A stretch of 64,000 nucleotides of DNA from Omphiscola glabra (Eukaryota; Mollusca; Gastropoda; Lymnaeidae). Position 1 is the first letter of the stretch. Every line of letters begins with the position of its first letter. Position numbers and translations under genes: made by a program. Below are positions 42,701-49,350 of the stretch, piece by piece. Under the pieces are notes generated by a model. The model saw only the letters and a list, made by a program, of their open reading frames with translations, was not told the origin of the DNA and made no database searches. The stretch is taken from contig OZ024811.1 of assembly GCA_964017045.1 (NCBI GenBank), positions 16,886,312-16,950,311 on the forward strand. The letters are read 5' to 3'.

Positions 42701-44371
42701 GGGTGTCCATAGGGCCAGACTGAAGGTGTGGTATAGTCTTGTTACATACCTGAGACAGAGTGCAGTTAAGGTGTTGCCCAATACTATACATTGGTGTCCG
42801 TAGGGCTAAAGATAATGTAAGTATAATCTTATTTACTGGATGGGATCATTATGTATAGTAATGTTCACTGGCTGGGTTACCATGAATTTAAATATGCTTT
42901 AGAATCAGAAGCAGACTTGATGTCAAAGTTGGCCCTGGTGACCAAGAACACTTGCTAATCCGCTGAATCAAGGAGTAGAGAGTAATCGTGCTTTTGCGTC
43001 ACACGATTGGGATATTCCAATTTTCTTTACACTCTGGAGCCCCCTCGAAAATGTCAAGCTTTTCTACCCTTGCTTTCGCCAGCTAAGTGTTAAGACTTAT
43101 CGGCTGGTAGACGAATAAGTATAAGTGTGTTGAAAATATACGGCTGTCAAACGAATTGCTTATCAGTGAGTTGAACATTATAAGGCTGATAAATGAATTA
43201 ACTATCAGAGTGTTGAGACTAATCGGCTGGTAAAGGAATTTACGTCTTGGGACAAAATGGCTCTTAAAAATTGGCTGTCAGAGTGTGGAGCTAAATCGGC
43301 TGGTAAACGAGAGACTATCAAGGTGCTGAGTCGTATATTAGATGCTAAATGAATGACTATAGCCTTTACATTGCAATTAGCCGAACGAACGTTAATTGGT
43401 GCATTGCATAACGATTTTTACAGAACTTGTCGATGTTAAAATAGATGATAGTTTAACAAAACTAATACCATTAAATCTCCCACCCCCGCCAGGCCATCGC
43501 CAGGAACGTAGCTGTTGGAGAACGATCAGATAGGGAGGCCAAATACGACATGCTGGTCACGTGGATCAAGGGAGCCGCTAAAGCCTTAGATAAGGTGACC
43601 AATCTACATCAGTTTAATTTTATAATTATAAATTATTTTTTATGGGAAATAATTGTTATACTCTACTGTAAAGTCTTAAAATTAGCATATACATAACATT
43701 TTAGGCTTTACTTTGAAAAAAAATTGCTTAAAGCAACAATAAAGAACTAAAAGCACACACCACTTTGCTACGTATATAAGAAATTATATTAAAATGTCAT
43801 AATTTAGTTAAGTTTTGTTCATTTCAAATGATAGTAAAAAAAATATTGCAAATACATTAAAAACCTTATCAGAGAAACAATTTATTCTGGGTTTTTTTTT
43901 GTTGGTTTTTTGACGGGTGTTTTGCTAGTATTCATATGACGTATAAGACGCACTGTTTGAAACTAAAGTTTCCTGTTTCTAACGTGGAGCTAAATTGAGT
44001 TTCAGATCTTCAAAAACATAAGTTTTATTGGGTTTTTGTGTGTTTTTTTTCTTTATTTTAATGTATCTGTTGTTTATTTTATTTTTTCGTCGGCTGAAGA
44101 AGGCATCTGGCCAAAAACGTCCGCCGAATTGTCTTGTCTTTTACTTTCAGGCCTAAGCATACATTGGTTCGCTATATATTTTCTTTCACATAGCTTGTCT
44201 ATTTTTAATTTTTTTAATTATTATTATTGTATAACATATATTCTTATTTAGGTGTCCGCACTGTCGTCTGCACTGGTCAACAGCGACAGATACGACCTGG
44301 CCGAGACGGTGAGAGACAGAGGACGAGAGTTCACAGAGCTGAGACATGGCCAGTTGACAGCTGTCAGATAG
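6516..44371 (+). CDS. DTHD1-like: DTHD1-like coiled-coil/ZU5-like/death-domain protein, 21 exons
   Basis: Exons: 6516-6684 (start uncertain), 7631-7826, 9113-9277, 9949-10061, 20193-20377, 21799-21900, 22740-22840, 23539-23734, 24267-24401, 25469-25654, 26313-26441, 32815-32913, 33468-33600, 34094-34220, 34485-34598, 35169-35329, 36995-37086, 41482-41673, 42411-42572, 43493-43594, 44252-44371. Every junction is AG/GT, all phases match, and the sum is 2979 nt (992 residues plus TAG). Order: polar N-terminus, coiled coil (about 215-343), ZU5-like beta-rich region (about 360-570), lysine-rich linker, second beta-rich/UPA-like region (about 640-865), death domain (about 875-985). The order resembles vertebrate DTHD1, a little-studied family; PIDD and ankyrins have related ZU5-UPA-death modules but also LRRs or ankyrin repeats, absent here. 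A cytoplasmic adaptor or scaffold role is inferred from the domains. Intron 11 hosts an antisense gene. A possible poly(A) signal is at 44419-44424. Confidence 0.72.
6815..7002. repeat. Decayed hAT-like non-autonomous element (GGCGTAGC family)
   Basis: The left end reads CAGAGGTGTAGCTAGG and the right end TTACGCCACTG, imperfect inverted ends like those of the element at 14363-14553. The interior carries the same GCCCCC-type blocks. No matching target duplication remains. It lies in the first intron of the DTHD1-like gene. Confidence 0.5.
7315..7558. repeat. Degenerate minisatellite, about 28 bp
   Basis: Units carry CTTGATAATCCGTTTCATACA, best at 7403-7490 and decayed outside. It ends next to the acceptor region of exon 2. 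Confidence 0.75.
7631..10061 (+). CDS. DTHD1-like exons 2-4 (N-terminal region)
   Basis: Exons 7631-7826, 9113-9277 and 9949-10061 encode residues of about 57-214. Exon 2 is very polar (many Glu, Lys, Ser, Asp) and looks disordered. Exons 3 and 4 are better ordered: a segment with the motif REFNTNMSEFIK, then a basic helical piece ending in MDLRT. I recognise no named domain in them. The donors are GTGAGT, GTATGT and GTAGGA. The first 62 bases of exon 2 with its acceptor are duplicated upstream at 6160-6293. Intron 3 carries only a short CAT run (9736-9754) and homopolymers. Confidence 0.7.
12628..13006. mobile_element. Long-armed inverted repeat (possible MITE)
   Basis: Arms of about 75 bp (12628-12705 and about 12928-13006) are reverse complements with some mismatch. 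They begin CAATGGACTACGATGAGTC and include TTTTGTCACGTGAT and GGCTGTCTGC. The loop is about 220 bp and AT-rich. No clear target duplication flanks it, so the class is open. Confidence 0.6.
14363..14553. mobile_element. Non-autonomous hAT element with 8-bp target duplication
   Basis: 191 bp. Ends are CAGTGGCGTAGCGAG and CTCACTACGCCACTG, inverted repeats. TATTAATT flanks both sides (14355-14362 and 14554-14561), a perfect 8-bp target duplication as made by hAT transposases. The interior is rich in GCGCCC blocks and codes for nothing. Confidence 0.85.
15484..15648. mobile_element. SPIN-like hAT fragment, decayed
   Basis: It contains GGTTCTCAAA, TAATGCCGCGACCC, GGTCTTAGGCGA and GGGTCGTTCGAC in the order seen in the better copies at 36381 and 47823. 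The right end is lost and a C-run has expanded inside it. Confidence 0.65.
18541..19709. repeat. 15-bp minisatellite of about 77 units
   Basis: The unit is AAACTAAACAGTAAC with frequent AAACAATAAC and rarer AAAAAGTAAC forms. The rarer forms recur in blocks, for example near 18675, 18735 and 18855, so larger multi-unit blocks were copied too. One unit at about 18957 carries a 3-base insertion. Because 15 is a multiple of 3 and no unit contains a stop in some frames, ORFs of over 400 codons exist on both strands; I treat them as by-products. It is inside intron 4. Confidence 0.95.
20193..22840 (+). CDS. DTHD1-like exons 5-7, long coiled coil
   Basis: Exons 20193-20377, 21799-21900 and 22740-22840 encode about 130 residues rich in Glu, Lys, Arg, Gln and Ala with no proline, the signature of a long single alpha helix or coiled coil. 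It starts with heptad-like leucines (motif VKDLKVRLTELN) and becomes an almost pure Glu/Lys/Arg helix before ending near NGQPYESWSPV. Exon 5 is much more GC-rich than the surrounding intron. A coiled coil before the ZU5-like region suggests self-association, which is inference. Confidence 0.75.
20378..21798 (+). other. Intron 5 with a GT run and a 25-bp tandem repeat
   Basis: A (GT)n run is at about 20759-20787. Four 25-bp units (TGATACCACCAGCGAGTGGA form) occupy 21521-21620. A-runs lie at 21175-21220. No gene is seen. Confidence 0.7.
21901..22739 (+). other. Intron 6 with a degenerate minisatellite
   Basis: From about 22190 to 22675 units of about 35-40 bp repeat the phrase AGTTCTGACTGCGTGTTTC, with drift. 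The first 290 bases hold nothing recognised. Confidence 0.75.
22841..25468 (+). other. Introns 7-9 of the DTHD1-like gene
   Basis: Apart from exons 8 and 9 the sequence is AT-rich, with a (TA)n run at about 24745-24769 and A-runs. At 25195-25345 a stretch ending in GTTTCAGATCGATAGGATGACG resembles 30030-30215 (GTTTCAGCTCGATAGGTTGACG), a sign of a dispersed repeat of unknown class. Confidence 0.5.
23539..26441 (+). CDS. DTHD1-like exons 8-11, ZU5-like beta-rich region
   Basis: Exons 23539-23734, 24267-24401, 25469-25654 and 26313-26441 encode alternating short hydrophobic strands. They include the motif SPVYVAIPHVLSR, a central segment HLTTLIVMSRFKRDYVTL, and VQPVD after a Leu-Leu-Gln. In ZU5 domains of the PIDD/ankyrin/DTHD1 group a similar order is seen: a short SPV strand, a VAIP-type strand, and later a strand with a Ser-Arg-Phe core. 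I see no His-Phe-Ser autoprocessing site like that of PIDD. The ZU5 name rests on this pattern and the domain order, not on a search. Confidence 0.62.
25660..26040. repeat. Minisatellite starting just after the exon 10 donor
   Basis: Units built on TCACTGTTGCCTGTGTTGCTG start within a few bases of the GTTTGT donor at 25655. Longer blocks (CTGTAAGTCACAGTTGCC...AATGCGTGTTCAG) recur about 25783, 25885 and 25957, so a larger unit was also copied. Confidence 0.85.
26424..26765. repeat. 58-bp minisatellite that includes the exon 11 donor
   Basis: Six units of about 58 bp start with TCAAAAAGYCTATTCAG and carry GGTCTGGGCACCAGGC. The first unit overlaps the last 18 bases of exon 11 and its GTCAGT donor. 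Donor-like CAG/GT or TAG/GT sites survive in units 2 (26500), 3 (26556) and 5 (26668) and are lost in 4 and 6. Confidence 0.9.
27623..28258. repeat. 15-bp minisatellite (GACAGAGACGGGAGT family)
   Basis: About 42 units with GACAGAGACGGGAGT and GACAGAAGCGGGAAT variants. Longer blocks recur, for example 27985-28060 against 28140-28200. It reads as DGSDR-type repeats in one frame but has no start or splice context, so I do not call it a gene. Confidence 0.95.
28260..28885. other. Gene-free stretch 3' of the nested gene
   Basis: T-run at 28549-28566. From about 28660 a segment with GTCGGCAACCC and GGCTCCGGAGCC, ending near CGGCTCC at 28753-28759, resembles a hAT-type end but without a target duplication. 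No gene seen. Confidence 0.4.
28886..32229 (-). CDS. Unrecognised secreted protein gene, three exons, nested antisense in the DTHD1-like intron 11
   Basis: Exons on the minus strand: 32229-32142, 31608-31428 and 29639-28886. Phases (1, then 2) match and give about 340 residues. The ATG sits in a strong context (gccATGG). Residues 1-22 are a signal peptide (MGATTRILAILVF then small residues). Exon 2 gives a short Cys-rich part (CLSGHEC, then DYCCGNGHTL), followed by acidic residues. Exon 3 is polar and Pro/Asp/Arg-rich, with dibasic sites (ARKLTRR, GERKRD), and ends in a hydrophobic helix-like tail (LLGVIMEYLKKLWFF). The five cysteines near the N-terminus and two near the C-terminus could make disulphides. 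I do not recognise the family; a secreted or prohormone-like role is possible but unproven. The whole gene lies within one intron of the opposite-strand gene. An alternative exon 2 acceptor at 31584-31585 also keeps the frame. Confidence 0.6.
29640..30890. other. Intron of the nested gene, gene-free
   Basis: AT-rich with a G/T-rich patch at 30058-30100 and an A-run at 30662-30679. It includes the copy of the GATAGGTTGACGAG repeat near 30158. Nothing else recognised. Confidence 0.45.
30893..31405. repeat. 12-bp minisatellite beside the nested gene's exon 2
   Basis: Units of AGAGAATACTAC with ACTATAG and CTGCAG variants fill about 510 bp. Read on the minus strand they extend the exon 2 frame past its donor as repeated SIVFSIVF-type hydrophobic residues, with no stop until after the array. 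It lies 23 bases from the donor at 31428. Confidence 0.93.
31667..31863 (-). mobile_element. SPIN-like non-autonomous hAT element, complete
   Basis: 197 bp, flanked by perfect TTATAAAG duplications (31659-31666 and 31864-31871). The ends read AGTGGTTCTTAACC and GGTTGAGTACCACTG; the interior has GTGGGTCGCGACCCC and ACCACAACATGAGGAA. Order and wording match the published SPIN hAT family as I recall it. It lies in the first intron of the nested gene. Confidence 0.8.
32815..37086 (+). CDS. DTHD1-like exons 12-17, linker and second beta-rich region
   Basis: Exons 32815-32913, 33468-33600, 34094-34220, 34485-34598, 35169-35329 and 36995-37086. The first two encode a Pro/Lys-rich linker (start VTLPCPPNP) and a short Glu/Lys helix. 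The next four form a beta-rich stretch with motifs WYMGDYAN, AGRWCIQPD, VVLFSLDF and HVICLHEGD. The position between a ZU5-like and a death domain is where UPA domains sit in related proteins, so this may be UPA-like. For exon 16 the acceptor ending at 35168 is the one I prefer; another AG at 35162 is not in frame, and TAACAGT after 35162 with start 35163 would also keep frame, adding two residues. Confidence 0.65.
32925..33335. repeat. AT-rich minisatellite starting just after the exon 12 donor
   Basis: Units of about 20-22 bp carry TTATTTAATTATACACTCACA. The array begins about 12 bases after the GTAGGT donor at 32914 and fills most of the intron. Confidence 0.85.
34980..35090. repeat. Short tandem repeat upstream of exon 16
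   Basis: Three degenerate units with GCCATGTCACAATGCTATAAT, spaced about 47 bp. The rest of intron 15 (34599-35168) is AT-rich and unremarkable. Confidence 0.75.
35934..36265. repeat. Dispersed palindromic repeat
   Basis: 36019-36115 and 36180-36265 are reverse complements (GGTATCAAATGAAAGATAAT at one end, ATTATCTTTCATTTGATACC at the other). The part from 35934 (GTGGCTATT) through the left arm recurs at 46950-47215, and the ATGACATCCGAATAGCATTG segment recurs inverted near 41380-41405. No autonomous element is visible. Confidence 0.7.
36381..36571 (+). mobile_element. SPIN-like non-autonomous hAT element
   Basis: 191 bp, opposite in orientation to the copy at 31667. Flanks CTCTACTA (36373-36380) and CTCTACAA (36572-36579) are a 7 of 8 target duplication. 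Ends GGTGGTTCTCAACC and GGCTGAGAACCGCTG. Confidence 0.8.
39692..40335 (-). pseudogene. Decayed LINE (non-LTR retrotransposon) fragment
   Basis: On the minus strand, about 40290-40155 encodes a reverse-transcriptase palm segment with EYINIHQLYMDYKSVYDSID, in which the D-Y/F-K-x-x-Y/F-D motif is typical, preceded by a stop. About 39940-39700 encodes the typical C-terminal tail: GRLPWAGHIERMP, a GRRLTGRP motif, then VGVRTWRCKAMDRSQW and VVEQART, broken by a frameshift and stops. The catalytic YxDD part between them is missing, so the copy is dead. Confidence 0.75.
40931..41260. repeat. Composite of GGCGTAGC-family hAT pieces
   Basis: Starts at CAGCGGCGTGCCTAG, has an internal right end near CTTCTACGTCACTG (41093) and a second right end TTAGCTACGCCTCTG (41260). 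GACAAGATTCATTTTACG at 41117 also appears in the fragment at 17957. It looks like two elements side by side or nested. No target duplication found. Confidence 0.5.
41482..44371 (+). CDS. DTHD1-like exons 18-21, C-terminal beta region and death domain
   Basis: Exons 41482-41673, 42411-42572, 43493-43594 and 44252-44371. Exon 18 ends the beta-rich region and carries a Lys/Gly/Asp loop. Exons 19-21 encode a death domain: helix 1 VDRELLMTIADQLGDEW, then KKVAHYLGV with the usual Trp-Lys-x-Leu/Val-Ala spacing, a charged helix, YDMLVTWIKGAAKALDKVSAL (shared by exons 20 and 21), and a last helix RYDLAETVRD. The hydrophobic W, L, I and V positions fit the six-helix fold. The protein stops 12 residues after TELRHG. 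The 3' end of exon 19 lies in a 51-bp repeat. Confidence 0.78.
41674..42410 (+). other. Intron 18, with TA run and a 24-bp tandem repeat
   Basis: A (TA)n run is at 41877-41901. At 42224-42321 four 24-bp units carry GGCTCATGGGTCTACTCTGTG. Otherwise AT-rich. Confidence 0.7.
42546..42749 (+). repeat. 51-bp tandem repeat spanning the exon 19 donor
   Basis: Four units at 42546, 42597, 42648 and 42699. The first 27 bases of unit 1 are the end of exon 19 (protein LGVHRARVQ) and the donor follows. Units 2-4 keep an AAG/GTGTGG site at 42623, 42674 and 42725. Since 51 is a multiple of 3, and no stop occurs before 42801, the reading frame stays open through all units. Confidence 0.95.
42750..43492 (+). 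other. Rest of intron 19 with degenerate 45-60-bp repeat
   Basis: From 43090 to 43345 related phrases such as ATCGGCTGGTAAACGA and TATCAGAGTGTTGAG recur five or six times with heavy drift. No gene. Confidence 0.6.
44091..44130 (+). ncRNA. Possible relic of a hammerhead-ribozyme-like motif
   Basis: CGGCTGAAGAAGGCATCTGG then CCAAAAACGTC resembles the CTGANGA, short GGC/GCC stem, GAAAC core of the minimal hammerheads found in Penelope-like elements. Here the expected GAAA reads AAAA, so it would be inactive. It lies 120 bases before the last coding exon. A chance match is quite possible. Confidence 0.2.
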
Positions 44372-46344
44372 ACAAAGTCACGTGGACAGAAATGGACCAA
44401 TCACAAATATTTAAAAAAAATAAAAAAATTACAAAAGTATAACGCAAGAAGGGATGACGTCATGTTGCTGTAGAAATGAAATATTGCATTGTAATGTTTT
44501 AATAACAACTGTTGAAGGGAGTAGAACTCACACAATACAAAACAGTCATATTCTGGCATAATGTTATTCAATATAAATGAAATTAAAATAATGATAATTT
44601 ATCTTCAAGATATGCGTATCCTCGACAATCCTAGCCTTACAATTTTTTCAACTTATTGGTTAAAAATGTTTCCCCTTTATATTTTTTTGTCTATATCCCA
44701 TACCGTATAATAAATATATAATATATGTCAATTGTAATTTATCTTTACATTTAACTCCTTCTGGAGAGTTTGTGCCCAGGCCAGCTCTCTGCTTTTATAA
44801 ACACTACTGTTATCTACTTGTCTGGAGTTCTGTTCTGTGTTAAGTGGACATGTTGTTTGTTTCAACTTCAGGGATAACCCGAAAGAGACTGGCCAATTTG
44901 ACCTTGGCTTTCTCGTGGTTGGAGCCAATCTACTTCTTTCCGCCCAGTTATATTTCTCACTTTATATGTTATAATCTCAATGTTTTTAATAAAAATATTT
45001 GTTTTTTGAAAAATTATTAAATCTATTTAGTGTTATGATACTTGACACACGTGTAATTAGTTATAATTGATCAATATAATTGTACAAAGGGAAGACAATG
45101 TAGATGGAACTTTCTTGTTTGAATTAACTTTACTTTAAATATGCTTTTATACATATAATCATTAATTAATTTATTAAGGTCTACAATTGTTTTAAAGATA
45201 TTTGCCTTCAGGTACTTTAGTTTTAATATGCACAAATTTAAATTCTGAAAGTTTTGCGGTTAAAAAAAAAATATTTTTAAAACGAATTTTTAAGAAAATA
45301 CGAATAACCGCTCATAAAAAGCGATGTTTCTGAGTATATGAAAGAAAATTGTTGGGTAAATATCTTTATGTTGAACTGTATTTTGATAATAAAAAATATA
45401 TATGATCTTTATATTGCATAACAATCTCCATTTAAGAACAGTTTGCAAAATAATGTAACCAAGAAACATGTTTAATATTACCTGGCCTTTATAACAAAAA
45501 CATTTTTTTTTTTAAATTTAAAAACAAAAAGAAATGGCATTGTGATGCCCGCTTTGGGTTTTTTTTGTGTTATTTTTTATTTATTTGTTTGTGGGTTTTA
45601 TTATTATTTTTTTTGGGGGGGGGGGGGGGGGTGGGTTAAAAGTTCTAAAAAAAATGCCATATTTTAAACTTGCTAACGCTGCTATTAAAATGGGCATCGA
45701 GAATAGATAACATACGTTGGAACCATGAAATTTCTTTTCGTAAGCGGAAATGATGAATTCAAAATCGTTCACTATCACGTTTAACGTCATAAATTTGCGT
45801 CACGGCTTTTTACCGCAGCGCCATGGTGTGCGCCAATATGGTTAAATAAATATGGCATGAGGAAGCTATATGAGACATTACAAAAATTAAACAAGAGCAA
45901 GATCTATTATTGCTCGTCTTTTTTTTAAAAAATCACTTAAATTATTTTTAAAATATTAAACATAATCAAACATCATGGTTGTCTCCTATTATCCCCGCCC
46001 CCTTTTTTTTTTACACCTCACATATATTGATATATTTTTTATTAAAAAAACAAAGTATAAATTATAAATATTTATGTACATTTTGAATATGCCCAAAGAC
46101 CTGTGATACAATCAGATATATGTTAATCAATGCGATATCAACCTTTTTGTTGTGTACAAATCTGTAAGCCTTGTACTGTATATAACGGGTGTACCGTTTA
46201 ACTATTTACACATTAAACTTGGTCACATCTTAATGTTTTATTCGTAATTTTGTTACGTCATCCGTGGAATGAGTTTAGCCGACATATAATTGACTTTGCT
46301 GCTTAATTTTTTTTGGAAAATAGTAACAAACTTCCTTAGACCAA

Positions 46345-46632
46345 CTGTTTCCGTTACAAGGACTGTTTCTGTTAGACCGTTTCTGTTAGACCATCTGTTT
46401 CTGTTAGACCGACTGTTTCTGTAAGACCGTCTTTTTCCAGTTAGACCGACTGTTTCTGTTAAAGACCGAATGTATCTGTTAGACCGACTGTTTCCAGTTA
46501 GACCGACTGTTTCCAGTTGGAACGACTGTTTCTGTTAGACCGACTGTTTCTGTTAGTCCTACTGTTTCCATGTTAGACCGACTGTTTCTGTTAGACCGAC
46601 TGTTTCCACGTTAGATCGACTGTTTCTGCTAA
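46345..46632. repeat. 18-bp minisatellite
   Basis: About 16 units of TTAGACCGACTGTTTCTG with TTTCCA variants and a few short insertions. Confidence 0.9.
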
Positions 46633-46949
46633 TCTACGTTATCCATTTCCCAGCTCGACGCTTACCCACAGATGTTTACAAATATCATCTCCATATTATC
46701 GCTGGCCAAAAAAAAAAGGTTTAATAAATAAAAGAATATTGTTCAAGCTGTGGGAAGGAAATAGCGGAGTAATAATATTTGGAAGCTTGACGTACAAAGA
46801 CTGGACACAAAAATAAGAAACTTTCGGCTTAGAGCCGCGCTCAAAAGACAGGGCAGTAGTTGGCGTTCGCCATTAAGGTTACTGCCCGGAAGTTTGCAAT
46901 GACAATAAAGGCCGAACTCTTTGAGTTTTTAAACTTTTCATTTACGAAG

Positions 46950-47215
46950 TGGCTATTGGTACACGGCTACCAGAATTGAGAGGTTGGGATTAAAAAAACG
47001 ATTTAAAATATTTTTGTTGGCTTTGTAGGACAAAATTTGGTATCAAATGAAAGATAATTTAATGGACTATACGTTTGTAAACTTAATTCTTCAGTTTATC
47101 TAAAATAAACTACCACAAATGACATCCGAATAGCAATATTCAAAATGGACCCGGACACGCAGCGCCCCATTTCGGACCCGAGACGCATTAAACTCAATGC
47201 CCGGCCTGCGCCTAC
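46950..47215. repeat. Second copy of the 35.9-kb dispersed repeat
   Basis: It shares GTGGCTATT, GGTTGGGATTAAAAA, GGTATCAAATGAAAGATAAT and ACTACCACAAATGACATCCG in the same order as 35934-36115. It continues into GGACCCGGACACGCAGCG but lacks the second palindromic arm. Confidence 0.75.
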
Positions 47216-47822
47216 ATAACCCTGATCAACTCTTTGTCTAATTGGGGTTGGGCGGTGTGGGGGGTTTGAGAGACTTGTGTATTAAGCATCGGCAACTTAG
47301 CGAATTCCAGTTTCCTTCCAATATTGTGCATTTTGAGCACACACACAAAAAAGATACACACCAACTGTAATAATTAACACTGTCATCACAGCTGGAAGGA
47401 AACCAAGAGTAGATATTAACATTTACACAATCGGAATCAACCATTTAAAAAAAAACCCTAGATTTGAGCTCTTAAAGGAATATAACTAATTGTGTTGTCA
47501 AAATAGTACAAAGACCCTATCAGATATGAGTCCGCTCCTTTGCCCACTGCCCCCTCCTATGGCTCCTTCTCCCTACAGCACCTGCTCCTCCTATGGCCTC
47601 TGCCCCCTGCTATGGCTACGGTACTGAATCTACCTGCCTCCATTCGCTGCATCTATGACTATAAATAAGTTCTGCACGGCCTGCAGGTATTCAGGTATTC
47701 AAATACTAACTTTCGTATAAAAGATAATCACAAGACTTCTTTCTAGGGTGTGTGGGAAAGCATGGGAATGCATTGAATCAAACCACTCCGGGGACTATGG
47801 AAGTATTTGCATTGCTCTAGCC

Positions 47823-48018
47823 CAGTAGTTCTCATTCTTTCTAATGCCGCGACCCCTTAATACAGTACCTCATGTTGTGGCGACCCCCAACCACAAAATT
47901 ATTTTCGTTGTTACTTCATAACTGTAGTGTTCATGTGTTTTCCGATGTCTTACGCGACCCCTGGGAAAGGGTGTTTCGACCCCCAAAGGGGTCGCGACCC
48001 ACGGGTTGAGAACCGCTG
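47823..48018 (+). mobile_element. SPIN-like non-autonomous hAT element
   Basis: 196 bp. Ends CAGTAGTTCTCATTC and GGGTTGAGAACCGCTG, with CATGTTGTGGCGACCCC inside. Flanks CTCTAGCC and CTCTGGGC match at 6 of 8 positions, and both resemble the hAT target CTCTAG. Confidence 0.75.
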
Positions 48019-48821
48019 CTCTGGGCCAACTGCACACGTGACGAGACGCTAACGGTTAGCTGAGGTGCTTAACCACTCTCTTCAAATACCGTAAAATAAA
48101 ATAACCTACAAAGGAGATGTACCCTGGACTAGCAATTAGAACTGAGACAACACGTTATTAACGGCTTGCTTTGTCGTAAATCTTGGCCACACGAATTAGT
48201 TACAGGATCGGTTGTATGAAATGGTGAAAGCTGGGTTTGTATTGTATAAGAAACAGTTCTATGTCAAGCAAAATACTCATATGTAAATGCTTAAACGAGA
48301 AGTGCTGAACTGTTTCTAGAACTAAACCTCACGAATACTAAAATCATGATTCTAATATTAGTTCGTCTTAAAGAACGTGTTTAAAATAAGTATTATAACA
48401 ATACTACTTCGAGTGCGAATTTCATTAAACCTTAAAAACAAAGTGGGACAAAATGATGAAAATACAACAACATGAAGATCAGGTTCATTATAGTTATAGT
48501 GTACTTCTCTGTATATAATCGTTTAAAACATTTTTTAAAAAAAAATAATTTTAAACGCTAGCGAAACATAACGTATGCCTGAAATATATTTATACAATTT
48601 TCCTTCTTTCAACAAGTGTCTTTTACTAAGGGGCTTAAGGGAATTTATTTTTTTCAAGGGTAGGGGAGTTTACAACCTTAGTCATACCTTTAGCATATTA
48701 CACAGCTGTGCTTCACTGCCTTATTCCTAAGACCCATCGACTCCCCTCCCCTGCCAGTTACGCTTCTCTGGTTTCATCAGTAAATTTAAAATGATATGTT
48801 AGATACTAAGTTACTCTAGGA

Positions 48822-49038
48822 CAGTGGTTCTCAAACTCATTAATGCCGCGACTCTCTAATTCAGCCCCTTATGTTGAGGCGACCCTCAGCCACAAAATTA
48901 TTTTTGTTTCTACTTCATAACTTTAGATTATATGTATTTTCAGATGGTCTTAGGCGACCCCCGGGAAAGGGTCGCACGAACCACAAAGTGGTCGCGCGAC
49001 CCACAAAGGGGTCGCGACCCACAGGTTGAGAACCGCTG
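48822..49038 (+). mobile_element. SPIN-like non-autonomous hAT element with internal duplication
   Basis: 217 bp. Ends CAGTGGTTCTCAAAC and GGTTGAGAACCGCTG. Near the right end the AAGTGGTCGCGCGACCCAC block is repeated with changes, which explains the extra length. Flanks CTCTAGGA and CTCTGGGC match at 6 of 8 positions. Confidence 0.75.
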
Positions 49039-49085
49039 CTCTGGGCTGATAGAGTGAAGACCTTATGTGACTATATTAAAGACTT

Positions 49086-49350
49086 TGGGGTGGGGTGGGT
49101 GTATGGCGGACTGCGCGGTGGACTGGCAAAAATCTTCGGAGGGCTAATAACCCACTTCCTGTCAAGATATTGGGCCAAAACATGGCACATAGACTGGCTG
49201 TCGCTGACAACACATTGTATCCAATTCTTGTTAAAAAAATATCGCAGTTGCGTTTGGTGAGTAATATTTTTTTATTTTTCTGAAAAGGTGAAATAAATAT
49301 GCGATGTAAAAGCGGATGGGTCATTAGAATACTGATATAGTACAGGAGCG
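49086..49350. repeat. Unclassified interspersed repeat, copy 2
   Basis: GACTGCGCGGTGGACTGGC, then AAAATCTTCGGAGGGCTAAT, is shared with 50697-50760. The later part, ATCGCAGTTGCGTTTGG to AAAGCGGATGGG, is shared with 5058-5155. So 49086-49350 links the two other copies into one family of unknown class. Confidence 0.6.

Noticed and set aside
44728..44928. Small minus-strand gene downstream of the DTHD1-like gene
   Set aside because: No motif, splice partner or start context; probably 3' UTR or a repeat.
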